Shown here: one piece after another, positions 11,680 through 23,486 of the stretch
Layout: every line of letters begins with the position of its first letter
How positions within the stretch are numbered: position 1 is the first letter of the stretch
Origin: Allodiplogaster sudhausi
Lineage: Eukaryota; Nematoda; Chromadorea; Rhabditida; Diplogasteridae
DNA: 64,000 bases
NCBI GenBank assembly: GCA_945643635.1
Contig: CALZFC010000027.1
Span: 186,001 to 250,000 of the forward strand
Direction: 5' to 3'
Program-made: the position numbers and the translations under genes
Notes under the pieces: generated by a model
What the model was told of the DNA's origin: nothing
Databases searched by the model: none
Seen by the model: only the letters and a program-made list of their open reading frames with translations

Positions 11680-13351
11680 CCTGCTGGGCCAAAGCGAAAC
11701 ACATCGGTGTTGACGACGTCTTGATGGTACGCACTTTTATTGGGTGGCGAAATTTGTATTTTAGGTTTAAGTTTTGTCAGATAAACGATCAGATGTATCT
11801 CGTAGGTTCATCGTTTGCTGAATCTCGTTTGCATTCAAAAAGACCGGCAATGAGGTGACTGCTGGGTCATGCACGCCGGGTTCTTGCTGAAACTTTTGAT
11901 TTGTTGCCTGCGAAATATTAAAATTGTTGTCTCTATAGTGAACAGGGATGTAGATTACTGCATAAAATGATGGAACAAACAATATATCACTAATATTTGT
12001 GGCATTGTTCATACACACATATGAGAATGTTGACGAATGTCTGTCCTTTATCTTCGTGAAGGCGAATGTTGAACAACCATTTTTCGCTCGCCTTCGATAT
12101 ATGTAGGAACATGATTAAACACAGCGTTCCGAACAGCAGAACGATTCAACGATCCACATATGAATTGGCCGTGAACTAGAAATATGTTTGGATACGGTAG
12201 AATGCAGTAGGAGAGTTACTGATCTTGTAACTACCTTTAAAATCATTCGGAAGCTTAGGCCTATTGCCATGCTCGCTTTTTCTCTTTCCCTTCCCAATAC
12301 TCTTCAACCCTCCGAGGCCACCCTTACAAGCTAGCACTTCCTCCTCTCCGCTCCCTCCGATCAAAGCGTTCGTGTATCTCTTATCGTGTTGTCCGGCTCT
12401 GGAACTCCTTGCGGGAAAAGTATGTCTCCTCAAATTGGCTTTCTTTATTCCGTAAGTATTGCACCCATGTTGTAACTCAACCAAATATCTCTTGATCGTT
12501 AAGTCTTATGCCCGCATTTTGTTCGTGATCGCTACCTTCCTCTCTTGTATTTTTGTTTTTACTTTTTAATAATTTCTAATTTATATTGCTTGGCCCAGAT
12601 ATATTTCCCCAATGATTACGATGTACCTACATATTTGCCCAAATTGGTCAATGCGATAAAGAAATTGCAATTGAAATATTCCGCGTTCAAAGGCAAAACG
12701 CGACCGCAATGCAAAAAAACGTCGATATCTGGCCGCAGTACCCACAAAAGCGACGAAATAGTACAGGCAGAGAAAAAAAGACTCCTCGCACCTCTTCGAG
12801 TAAGCCGAAGAGGTGAGAAGTGTCTTTTTTCTCTACCTGTACTATTTCATTGCTCGTGTGAGTATGTACTTTGATCAACCAGGAGAGAATGAGAATGGGG
12901 TCATGCACCGGACGACCGGCGCCGTCTTTTTCTCTGCCCTGTGCTATTTCGCAGAGATTTGTTAGACTGTATTTCGCTCGAGATGTTGCCAGCTTGTTCT
13001 CAGTCTGTGACAACAACTCCAATGTTGGGAACAAGTGTTCCGAATATGTTTCAAACTTTAGGCAGATTGAATGCGCGGCAGATGCTCCTCAAACTATTGG
13101 GGATAAAACGGTGTGAACAATGAATTATGATAGGATCAAATAAAGCAAATTTTTTTTTGAGTGAAGAGAAGATGTGGTGCTATTAACCTAGAAAGATACT
13201 TACACCATCTAAATCTCCAAAAGATGAGTATACCGCTATTTTAAAGATGGAAATTGATCAACAAGAGAAACTTCTTTCCGCCGAGTGTCCAGTCGATACC
13301 GCCCACAAGCTCGAAGCCATCCTTCAAGCACTGACTCCAACAATAGAGTGA
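11680..13351 (+). CDS. hypothetical four-exon gene, family not recognised
   Basis: Four exons are phase-compatible: 11680-11726 (CWAKAKHIGVDDVLM), 12599-12692 (IYFPNDYDVPTYLPKLVNAI), 12957-13110 (DLLDCISLEMLPACSQS, later LGRLNARQMLLKLLG) and 13192-13351 (KILTPSKSPKDEYTAIL to ALTPTIE and stop). No start exon with a signal peptide was found, so the 5' end is open. Exon 2 would use a GC donor (AAAG then GCAAAA), and exon 3 needs the second AG of CAGAG. The intron between them carries a strong hairpin (about 12755-12848). The residues suggest a mostly helical protein, possibly secreted, but I do not recognise the family. The continuous phase supports a real gene, while the odd splice sites argue for caution. 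Confidence 0.4.
12755..12848. repeat. imperfect hairpin, arms of about 44 bp
   Basis: The left arm starts GAAATAGTACAGGCAGAG and the right arm ends with its near reverse complement, CTCTACCTGTACTATTTC. The loop is AGTAA. A partial further copy of the motif (CTCTGCCCTGTGCTATTTC) lies at about 12932-12950. This may be a small foldback element in an intron of the hypothetical gene. Confidence 0.7.
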
Positions 13352-13379
13352 AAGTAAGAAACCAAGCGAGTGATAGTAG

Positions 13380-13690
13380 ACAAGTCATTGCTTCGCCTAA
13401 TGTTTCACTAATTCCTTCGATGAGTCCAAAAAGATTCGTACCTTTGTCTTGTATCTTCTGCTACACCACAAAGCAATATAATGAAGTTGCTGTAATCCAT
13501 TATTTCCTACGCATAAACATATTCATACGCCGAGCCATTAACAGCCATTGTAGATGATACAGAAGAGTAGTCAACAAACAGAATCTCGAGTAACTGCACT
13601 TCCGAACATAGCTTTTGAAAACAAGTTTCATGATACATACATTCATATGTACATAGTTCTTGTATTAAGCACCGGTGCGTTAGTTTGCTT
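13380..13690 (+). repeat. dispersed repeat shared with about 24026-24490
   Basis: The two loci share an ordered set of words: GTCATTGCTTCGC, AAGATTCGT, TCTTCTGC-ACAC, CCATTAACAGCCATTGTAGATG and CTTTTGAAAACAA. The second copy is split by a CT-rich tract. No coding sense is seen. Confidence 0.7.
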
Positions 13691-13710
13691 ATAATCGTAG
13701 CGTTCCTCTT

Positions 13711-14105
13711 CACGCTTTTCGGAGAGCTCGCGAAGAAGCTTCCATGGCCGCCAGTCCCAAAGTGGCGTACTCAGCTCCTGCATTCGTTAGTGATGAGAAG
13801 GAAATTAGATAGAAAAAGAGAGAATGGGTAAAAAGAAAAAGAACTGAAATAATTTTTACGAGCTTAAAACTCAGGAGATAAAATCCAATAGAAAATTCAA
13901 TTAGGAAATGGCCATACGGCTTGATTTAAGATGAATATCTCCCTCACTCTTCTTTGGTATCTGAAAACTAATGTCATATGAATCAAATTAATTCAATGAA
14001 CTAAAGCAAGCGCCACAAGAAAGTGAGCCGCTGAATATGTCGCCTATCGATGTTCTGCCTTCCATTCTCGACATCAACCGAGACTTCCTGCCATACCGAA
14101 TTGAG
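13711..14105 (+). pseudogene. astacin prodomain fragment (third copy)
   Basis: Two exon copies remain. 13711-13785 matches the second half of exon 2 of the intact gene (EEASMAASPKVAYSAPAF, then a GTTAG donor). 14007-14105 matches exon 3 (QAPQESEPLNMSPIDVLPSI, then INRDFLPYRIE and a GTG donor), and it is exactly 99 bp like its counterpart. There is no signal-peptide exon and no catalytic exons follow. It is therefore an isolated duplicate fragment rather than a gene. Confidence 0.75.
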
Positions 14106-14109
14106 GTGC

Positions 14110-14870
14110 AGCATACTTCTCTCACCTTTTTTTCACTCATTATATCTCCCTTTTTCGCTTGGGCGATCGACGATAAGAGAAAGGTCATCACATCTGCTCC
14201 CCTCCGCTCGCCTTCTTCCCGCTCTCTTCATCAAATAATTCTTCAATAAGTGCCGTTGGTGTCCTAGAGGTCACATCTGATCACAGAATCAGTTTTGTCT
14301 CTCCTTATCAACTCACTCTCTATCTCTATCTGTGTTGCTCTCACTGTCTCTCAGTTTCTCTATCTACATACATACATATTTAGTATCTCCGATTCTCTTT
14401 CTGTATGTCTCTCTCGCTCTGGCAATCTGTCTCTCAGTTTCGGATATGCTCTCACTCTCTCATGTGAATACGCGATCGCGCAGTAGACACGCTATGTGCT
14501 TTTATATTAATGGCCAATGATTTTATACAATCATTGGTTCACAGGTTCACAGGATCAGGAGGACAGCTGTAAAAATCTATATAAACAGGATGAAAAATAA
14601 AGCTAAGAAATGATAAATGATAGAGAAGATCAAAATCTCATCGGCTGCGGATGGAAGTTATGCTTGCAGATGGAAATGTTGATATACCTGTAAGTAAAAT
14701 AATTAAATTATGACTTTTGCACAGGTTTCTAACGCAACTTTTTCGTTGCAAGTTTTATTGGACATTTCCGAAAAAATGGAGTACTATAAAAAAATTCTTG
14801 TTGAATAAGTAATTAACATTTAAAAAAAGTAGATTATAACTTATCAATGACTTGAAACAATAAACTTGAG
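14110..14870. other. CT-rich intergenic stretch
   Basis: About 14290-14470 is rich in CTCTCT words and gives long open frames in several phases, which are not taken as genes. About 14520-14870 is AT-rich, and I see nothing in it. Confidence 0.6.
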
Positions 14871-14875
14871 CTGGC

Positions 14876-16240
14876 TCACTTGTTGCATAAAAGATGGCCG
14901 TCCATTAAAATCAAGGCATGCTTGCCGTCCATGGCATTTATATAGGAAACAAATCCGAAGCCTCGCGATTGACCTGATGCATCACGTGAAATCTGGAATA
15001 GATGACACCGCTTCTTGATTAAAAAAACATAGAAAGCTATGCAAACTAACTGTGACATGCAACCTTTATTTTGCATACATATTTAGCTTTTTTAGCTGAG
15101 GGGGAGGGGGTTCTTAAAGGAAACATGCACTGAACGATGTTACCGTAGTATATTAATACCATTTTTTATGCGCGCCCTCAAATATTGGGCCCTTCTATGG
15201 GTTAGAGAGCGTTTGAAATAGGAGGGTGGCTAACAGCTACAGTAAAAATTTTGGCCCAGCCACATTTTGCGTGCTTCTAACTTTCTAACAAGCATACAAA
15301 ATATTATTCAAAATTTCCAGAAGTATGTTTTATACTGATGCTAATAGATCCTCGTCCATAAGACCACATGTTAAATATTCAGTGAACTGCTCCTTTATTT
15401 ATATTAACATGATAAAAAACGAGAAGAAATTACCTTCCATGACGATACTGGTCCAATTCTACTAAAAAACTGAAGCAGCATCATATCGTTAACCGTCTTG
15501 TCCAAGTTACCAATGTGGAGATTAATTCCTCTTGGTGCCTAAAATGACGAAGTCTATTTAGCTTGCGGTTCGGGGCCGTTGCATATTTAATTCGCGCAAC
15601 TGCGCGCAGAAAAGATCCCTTCTGTTCTGCGGAAAGTAGGTAAAACAACGGTTTTGATCATAAATAGGAGTGATGATACCACAGTATATGCGACACCGAA
15701 TACTCCATCCTATGACGGCGAAACCGGATTCCTCATAATATGGGCAGGAGGTTGAAACTTCCCAACAATGTCAGGGAGCACGATTATCGACCTGAAACGC
15801 TCGCATTTTTGCATGCACGGAAATTTCACTTTCAATTTACCTTACAATTAGGGGAAATGGGTTATATTGGAAGAAAAGGCAGTAGAATCTACGGTGGCTC
15901 TTTAAAAAAAAAATAATAAACTCCTTACCTGCTTCCTATGACGACGCCATTCATTTCCAGTAATGCCCGTCGAGCGTCAAAATAACTATTAAAGAAAACA
16001 AATCCAAAGCCACGCGACATGCCATTGTTGAGACGGGCAATCTAAATTCACCAATTTCTGTAAAACTAATTTATTTTCATAAAACAACATTTAAAATAAC
16101 TAACTTTAAAAACATAATTTAAAGAAAAATAAACACCTTGACCCAAGTCACAGGTCCGATTCGCGCGAAAACATCATGTAAAATCATCGCATTAACGTGC
16201 TCGTCAAGTGTCTGATAACAAGGTTTAGTCCTTCGCCGTA
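14876..16240 (-). pseudogene. tandem RRM RNA-binding protein, broken copy
   Basis: Four minus-strand exons encode two RRMs, each split at the same place: an exon ending at 16137 (EHVNAMILHDVFARIGPVTW), 16041-15929 (MSRGFGFVFF, an RNP1 motif), 15538-15434 (INLHIGNLDKTVNDMMLLQF, an RNP2 motif), and 14992-14876 (GQSRGFGFVSY, RNP1, then a TGA stop). The order RNP2-RNP1-RNP2-RNP1 resembles poly(A)-binding or related multi-RRM proteins. In the first exon the RNP2 segment (LNLVIRHL) is one base out of frame with EHVNAM. The junction from 15929 to 15538 is out of phase. No start exon is visible. This is most likely a decayed duplicate, though the splice model may be incomplete. Confidence 0.6.
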
Positions 16241-17116
16241 AGCTGCCTGGAAAACATTACTTATAGTTCTATGAAATCAAAGAATTGGTGAGGAAAGGAA
16301 AAGGGCAAAGAATAAACTTTAAAGAAACACTTTCAATTAAAATTATATTAAGAAAGAATCAATAGAGTTCATATGTATCGCCTGATTGTGAGTTCCCAGT
16401 GAATAAAAGAGGGCATTTCTAATAGGAAATACCATATATATTGAGCGAAAACAGTAATTTTCACTGTACTCTCTATAATGAAATATTGATTAAACTACCT
16501 CCTGAGAAGATGGCGGGTTGCATGGTATAATACACACAGAGAAGAAAGTTACCGCGCTGGTAACAATTACGCGGAACATATTGTTTCGAAAATGCAATAA
16601 TGTTTCGCCCAACGAACTTTTGATTGTTACATTTAAAAGATACCAGAGCGGTAACAAGTGAATGGAGCAATTTGTTCCCACCGATGTAACATAAAGTTCG
16701 CTAGTGCTAGCCCCGGCTAGGCAGCCCGCTCGCTTTATCGATTGATTTTTTTTTGCTTTCTTGCTGCATATTCCCAATAAGAATTCAGTGTTGCGTGTTA
16801 ATAAAATGTTGCAAGTTCGACACGTGTTAAATCCTTTTTAATTAGGTTAATTCAATGGCAGGAAAACACCGTAAAACCAACAGAAAGATCAACAACAAGA
16901 AGACAACTTGGAACAAATGTAAGTGGCAATGAAAAAATGAACTCGTAAAAGTGGGAAAGGCGATTTGAGGAAGGGATTAGTAATCTATTGATGCTCTATA
17001 TGCTATCGATACTATTTTCAATCTCAAGAACATAAAGGGTGACAATCATGAAGAAAAAAACTCGTAATGACGAGAAATGAGCAGCACCTATCATTAGATA
17101 ACAAAGGAAAGGAATT

Positions 17117-20100
17117 CTACTTGTGCTTAGCTCCGCATATCTTGCGGTGAAGTCTGGCCGCCTCTCCAGACAGAGCAATGTCAACGCCGGCGAGATGTGC
17201 GAGGAGAGTCACCTCGGACTTGACTTGGCCACCGAGCTCCAAATTGAACACCCAGAACGCGGAGAGGTAAGCGAGCAGCGCGTCCGCAAAAGAACCGTCT
17301 ACCTGCATGAGAATGTGAAATCAGTCATGTTCTTGAATTAAACTTCTGAATTAAATGTATCCCAAGTAAATGTTTTGTGCTGAACAACGAGAAAACGTGA
17401 ACGAAGTAGTAATTTTTGACGATGGGAAAAATATAATGTACTAATATCATGAAATATCCGAAATAATGAAATATGAACAAATCCAAAAGGTTAATGGGAA
17501 AAATATTTTGTAATTAGATTGAAATGAATATAAAGGAATCAAACCGTAAAATCGATTCCTTCCATGGCGATCGTGAACTTGTCCGTGACGTTGCCGTACG
17601 AGACAATAACCGGTTGGGTTATTCCCTGGCCTTTAACGTGACTCAGCGCTGTTCCCGCTGCATAAGCATTCTGGAACATCAGAATTACGTAACTTTTAGC
17701 AGGATATATTTGCAAACAAGTCAAATTATAGGGATTTATGACTTCTAATTTCAATAATTCACGCTAATTAATAGTCATACTCCCTTTTAGGTTTCAGCAA
17801 TGGTTCTTCTTGTAAAAACGAGACTAAAAGTACGAACCTCGAATCGAATGAAGATGTGCTTGATCCTGGAAGGCTCCTTTTTCTTGTCGGTGGCCTCGAA
17901 GAGGGCAAGAAGGTTCAGCACACAACCAAGCGCGATGCTATCTGGAAAGAAAGCTTAAGTAAACAAAGAACTTGTCAGTATGTAATCAGTGAAAAAGAAA
18001 GCACTACCGTACAATGTACAATCCGACTACCGTAATGCTTGCTTGCAGTATTGGATTACGGATAGTATAACCAAACCTTTTGAGTTAGAAGGGAATGCGT
18101 TAGCAGCCAAAATGAAGTTCATTCTCGATTCCCCCAGGGTACGCAGCGCAATGTCGGCAACGGAGGGCGCAATTTCCCAAATGAGCCGTGCCGGAAAGTC
18201 GTTTGCCGACTCACAGTACGCGGCGATTAAGTCTCGCACAAACTGAAGCAGTGACATGATACTATTATAGGATGCCATTCATTATAAACAACAAGATATT
18301 TTAGTGCGGTATTGAAAAATACAATGCCAATGAACACTTTCCACCAAGACTGTTAATGGTTAATACTGATTTAACAACGAATAAATAAACGAACGTATTG
18401 AGCCTGGCTGAGGAAGGTGTATCGCCGGACAGATTCGGTAGGGCCATTCTTTTGGCAGAAGCGAACTCGAGGCAAACTGAAAAAAAGAAATAACATTCTT
18501 TAAAGTATTGGCGAGCATTCTAACTCAAAGAGCAAGCAGAGTGCAAAAAATTTAAGTGATAAAAACACATTTTAACCGCGTCTTTTTGACGACTTCATTA
18601 TGATCGAGGCTGCCAAGCACTAGGGAGTTGACACGCTAAAAATATTTCAGGAGAAAAATGATTACTTATACTAAAATTTAAAGTTTTGGAAAGTCAAGAA
18701 TGGAATACTGACATTTAGATCTTCCTCTGTCTCTTCATGGGGCTCTCCCTCCTGGCTAGTACGTAAATTCCGATTGTAGTTGCGCGGGGGAGAGGCCAAC
18801 AGTCCACGCTTACCGAATTCGTGACGCAGCCTTCTAATTCGCTTCTCAACGAGTCCATTGCTGTTGTGGGCGAATGCAAGCTGAATTAAATGTAGTGTTA
18901 ATAGTGTAGGTAAAAGAAAAAGTAAAAAGGTTCACAATTGAGATTAATATTTTTAATTCATATTTTAACCATCTTTTGGATGAAGAAAAGAGGAAACTGA
19001 CATCATCGGTTGATGGGAATGGAGCAAAAAGATGTGCGACAAACGCCCGTGTTTCCTTGGCAGATGGTTTTGACTGACTAAAGTAATCCATATCGAATAT
19101 GCAATATTCTATTCAAGCAGCACATGAAAAGAATATCTAACGTATCAGAGTGCCAGAATAAGAAGTCGGCGACCCTCCGAGTTACAAAGCTTCTGCTCCT
19201 CGCGTCGTCAGCCAGATCAAAGTCGGAGTCTTCTTGAAGCTTCTTCACAATTTTGCTTCCGACTTCGCCGGTGAGAATTGAACTCAAGGAGGACTGGGAG
19301 AGACGAGCATTCAGACGCTGATAGCATGATGTGCGGGGTGAGCGACTTCCCAGGGTGGGCCAGACCCTTCAGCACGAGAGCAGAGTGCTGCCGCCACACG
19401 CCGAAAGGGCGGAGGGCAGCCAGGGACACTTATGACGAAGGGATAGAATATATGCATTTAGCATATAAATAATTACAAAATATAATACTATATAATAAAA
19501 TGTATGCATGGTAGAGTGGGGTATGCATTAAAAGAAAAGATATAAACTCTGCCCAGTATATACTGATGTACGAATAAATAAATAAATAAATATAAAAATA
19601 CTACTATTAGGTGTTTCTCCTGCGGTATCTCGTGAGTCTTTCTGCAATTCTAGAATATTCCGCTAAAAACTCTTCGTGAGTTTAACGAAGAAGTTCAAGC
19701 ATAATTACTCAAAGTTGCTCAAATCTCACAAATAAAGTAATATAATTGTCGATACAGAAAAATAAGTACCTTAATTAACTGTATCTTGTCTTGAAATGGC
19801 GCTTACATTATACGCTCAATAGATTTGGAATTTCTGCAAAAAATATCATTCGAAAATTAACTGAAATTAATGGAATAACATGCTAGTTCGATTATGTCAG
19901 AACAAAAATATCCACACCTGAAGCCTACGTAATCCTTAGAAAAGAGCAGTCACGAACTCGGACTGTAAAGTACGGTACATTTTATGAGCTCTAGACAGGC
20001 TTGTTAAAAGGCTTTCTAATACTTGGCCCCACTAGAATATTATCTGACTAGCATCAGGCCTTCACCAAGTTGAACAAAACAGAACGGAAAATTCCAATAA

Positions 20101-20944
20101 AAACATTGCTCTATTCTTGTCAATAAAAATTATATTCACCTGTTCGATATTCGTTGGAAGTGGAAGCGAATCTTCTCGCTCCTTACGCAATGAAGAGTGG
20201 TCCTAGTTCTTCTTCATCAGGAAACGAGGAAGCAGTTGAAAAGAAGCTTTGCCAGGCCAGAAGCCACCACTGCGTTCTATAAAATAATACAAAAAATTAA
20301 CTCGAAAATTTTAGACTAAATAATTGTGCTTTCTGAGCATTTCTGTTAAAGTGCACCGTTATCTGCATATGTTGGAACCTTTGCAAGGCCGCACAAGGCA
20401 TACGAAACTTAACCTTGCGCAAGTCTCTTGCCTCCCACCATCGCCAAACATCTAAGAATCAACTGTGATCCATGTGTTAGTAATATTTAACCAAATAAAT
20501 CACATTTATCGTTTAAAAGACGATGAGTTTTTCTTTGCAAATGGACAACAGCGAATATTATTCAGAGCCATTACAGAATTTGTTCGATTGTTTGCTTAAA
20601 ATCAAACCTATGAATACGGGAAGATGTCGACGCTGATCAGCACCCGCCTACGCTGCTCGGCAACCTTCTTCTGTGACAACCTATCTGAAAGTAAAAGAGA
20701 AATGCTCAGATTTATATAAAATACAATACAAAACCAAGTAAACAATACAAAGAAACTTCAATAATCACTTACAAACTAGTCTTCACCTTTAAAAATTTCA
20801 TTTGAAAAAATATGTATAAAAAACCAACCAGATACAAGCGAGTGCGCAGCCAAGTTGCTGCTCGGTGCCGGTCTTGAATAAGTGAGCGCGGATGCCGTCT
20901 TGCTACACTGCTTCTTCTTCCTTCTCTCGTGACGACGAAAACTG
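17117..20944 (-). CDS. multi-exon protein of unrecognised family inside the TIR unit
   Basis: Most exons join in phase on the minus strand. They start at about 20944 (basic: FRRHERRKKKQCSK), 20687 (LSQKKVAEQRRRVLISVDIF), about 20271 (TQWWLLAWQSFFSTASSFP), 19299 (GEVGSKIVKKL, FDLADDARSRSFVTRR), 19080 (ETRAFVAHLFAPFPSTDD), 18882 (GLVEKRIRRLRHEFGKRGLL), 18634 (RVNSLVLGSLDHNEVVKK), 18480 (PRVRFCQKNGPTESVRRY), 18244 (FVRDLIAAYCESAND), 17943 (ALFEATDKKKEPSRIKHIF), 17670 (QPVIVSYGNVTDKFTIAMEG) and 17303 (FADALLAYLSAFWVFNLE, stop 17117). The link between the exons at 20271 and 19299 is not in phase, so an exon there is missing from the model. From memory, the C-terminal half resembles uncharacterised proteins scattered in many animals and often linked to repeats. 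No DDE transposase motif is recognisable. Confidence 0.55.
19320..19430 (-). repeat. dispersed SINE-like repeat, copy also at about 6833-6920
   Basis: The reverse complement of this stretch shares GTGTGG-GCAGCACTCT, GGGTCTGGCCCACCC and GGAAGTCGCT with about 6833-6915. That copy lies in an intron of the astacin gene, while this one lies in an intron of the 17117-20944 gene. Confidence 0.65.
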
Positions 20945-21269
20945 CCTGAAAGCGAAAGAAATTTGCAATACAAACGTTGATTTAACTAATAAAACTGATG
21001 CGAGCAATAAAGTAGTCCAAAAAAATTCATTCCACTGCATGTTTGACAATATTTCTGCGCCGTTGAACTAGAGTTCGAAATTTTCATTGAACGGACCGGT
21101 TAAAAAATCGGAACAATTGTAACTTTTCAAAGTTCGAGCACGGTGACGAACAAATTGTTACATGAGTGGGAACATGAGCTCCGCGAACTTTTAATGTCCG
21201 AACTTTTTTTGTAACAATCGCGACCGAACTTTCATTGTCCGAACTTTTCTTCTCTGTGTGTAGTTCCAT

Positions 21270-22000
21270 GGTCCAAACGCACTGCGATTCTTCTGCATTT
21301 GATAATTTCCATTTTTTTTTTGTCAGATCATCGATAGCTTTACATAAGGAGAACTGGAATTGTTTTTTTTGCCAAATAATCGCTAAAAATTATTTCATAT
21401 ATTTATTATGTATCTCAATATTTCAAGGAAAGAAACTGGAAGCTGGTTCTCCTTCTAAAGCCATAGCTTTCTCATACCTCCCATACAAAATCGTATTGTC
21501 CAGCTCGATTACGCATCGTATCGCATTGGGAGGACGGTGGAAACGAATTTTGGCAATCCCTCGATCAATCTCAAAGAAGAAGCTTCTTCAACTCTATCTC
21601 TCCCTCTCCCTCTTACTCTTTCAATTGCTCTCTACCCCTTTCTCAGTCTTCCCTCTTGATCTCTTTCTCTCTCATACACTTGTTTTCTCTCTATTCCTCT
21701 CTCACGTTCTCTACCACTTCTTCTACCTCACGCAACATAAATCAACTGGTCCATAGATTGAAAATCTCTTAATCAGAGAGGTCTCGTCGCAGTAGCCGAG
21801 GTTCTGTACGATAATCGTTGGCCGTAACTGTTGCAGAAGAACATTTAATATATATGTACATATATATATTATTTCATAAGCAAAACGATTTATTATATTC
21901 TTAATCCACATTTTAAGGCTTTACATTACTTTAGTAGGAACTCCGCTCCCTCAATTAACCAGAAAAGAAATGCACATCAAAAGTCATACTTGTTCTTCCG
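21270..22000. other. intergenic region, no gene supported
   Basis: A CT-rich stretch (about 21580-21720) keeps several frames open. The rest is AT-rich, and I see nothing recognisable in it. Confidence 0.55.
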
Positions 22001-22005
22001 CAAAG

Positions 22006-22128
22006 TTATTTGTTATCTCTGGCGGGATCGGTGGAGCTTGCGGCGTTGGTCCAGTGCGGCGAAGGATCCGGGCTGGCATTTGGGCAGGACGTGGATTGCT
22101 CGCCATTGCACGAGCAATGCTCATCTTT
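22006..22128 (-). CDS. possible terminal exon of an unidentified gene
   Basis: A good acceptor (GTTTCAG) precedes an open exon that begins KDEHCSCNGEQSTSCPNA and ends in TAA after 40 codons. Its base composition is like that of the coding exons in the window. It is polar, with three cysteines near its start. No upstream exon could be linked to it over the next kilobase, so this is an isolated candidate. No family is recognised. Confidence 0.3.
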   Translation of the reverse strand, partial: KDEHCSCNGEQSTSCPNASPDPSPHWTNAASSTDPARDNK

Positions 22129-22199
22129 CTGAAACGACAACAAATGTGAAAAATAAATAAAAATTTGCCGACAATTGTCGCCCTTGACTCTGCAATTCA

Positions 22200-23449
22200 T
22201 GAAGACTCTATCTTTCGGGTATGAGCGATAGATAAAAAAGGCTTTTAATAACCTAAATGTAATTATGAAGGGTTCAAGAATAAGGAAAGTGAGAGACAGA
22301 GTAAGAAGGCTTACTCTTTAAACAATCGAAACACCGGAGCTGTACATCATGTGTGCACCTTACCGTTAGAATGTAATGAATAATGAAAGAGGTTGAGAGA
22401 GAGAAAAACGAAAGAAATTCAATACGGGCTAAAAGGCAACTTTACAAGGATGTCCTGGAAGAAGGCTGTAGAAGTGTCGAGAAGAAGAAGCGTAAATGCT
22501 GTAGAAGAAGAGAGGATGCTGGCAGACTCTGAACATGATTATGGATTAAAGACTATATTTACATGGTGTAGGAGCACATTTCAGAACACGAGGAAAAAAA
22601 CGCTGGCGTGAAAAGCACGAGAAAGAAGAGAGAAGAAGAAGAACAAGGGAAATGGCAGCATATGATTAAAAGAGGAAACAAAATTATGCTAAGGTGACAA
22701 CGGCGGCCTCAAAGGATCAAAACAAGCATACGAGGCGTTGTAATTAAGTTACATTAAATCCGTAACAAATGAGCAATATAAATAACACTATCATGACAAA
22801 TATAAGGACTAAAATCACGATGAGAAGTGAAAATAATGGCAATTCATGGCGTGAAGGATGCTACTCTGGTAATCTACCACAGGGCTTCATTCAGGGAAGC
22901 GCGGCAGTTTAAATGTGGCCAAAGGGGTTCTTCTGGCGAAGCTGGCGACAATCGCCGCACTTTTTATCCCTGCCTCTGTTCTATACGCATTCCTTTCTAA
23001 CTTATACAATCCTAACGACCACTGAACATGTTGCTGTTATATATAGCTACTTGCATTGTGTTCTTATAAATCTGTTTTTTTCGTGAAAAATTCATCATTC
23101 CCATAAAACCAAGAAGTCAGAAAGATTAAATCGCATCAAAATTTCTTCAATAGATAGTGATAACGGGCGGCTAAACGCTCGGAATACAATAATTCCTCTC
23201 ATTCATTATCCTCTTCAATCGTTTCCTCTTCAAAAGACGAGCCGTTTTGCTTCTTTTGTAATAAAAATCATTCCTCAGAGAAAAAAAACTTCATCAGCGC
23301 AGAAATTTAATTTCCAAAAATATCAGCCTGTTGTAACTGCCAGGGCATATATCACAGCGATGCTACATATATGTATTTAACAAAGAATGCAGTGAAAGGT
23401 ACCCTGCAGAGAGAGAGAGAGAGAAACAGAAAGAAAGAAAGAGAGAGAA

Positions 23450-23486
<37 letters not shown>

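Larger units (their letters stand above)
16533..21260. mobile_element. TA-flanked TIR unit of about 4.7 kb enclosing one multi-exon gene
   Basis: The left end is TA followed by CACACAGAGAAGAAAGTT. The right end is AACTTTTCTTCTCTGTGTG followed by TA, its near-perfect reverse complement. Inside both ends lie about 150-200 bp of related but diverged sequence rich in GTTAC and GTTCG words, with TTCCCAC-ATGTAAC in common. The enclosed DNA contains a complete minus-strand gene model. This fits a large DNA transposon with TA target duplication. Two unrelated small elements sharing ends cannot be excluded. A related shorter element lies at about 48937-49312. Confidence 0.5.

Noticed and set aside
16490..16777. 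95-residue minus-strand ORF
   Set aside because: It covers the left terminal repeat of the TIR unit and has no protein-like features.
21235..21756. 173-residue ORF on +
   Set aside because: It starts in the right terminal repeat and runs through a CT-rich tract that keeps frames open.
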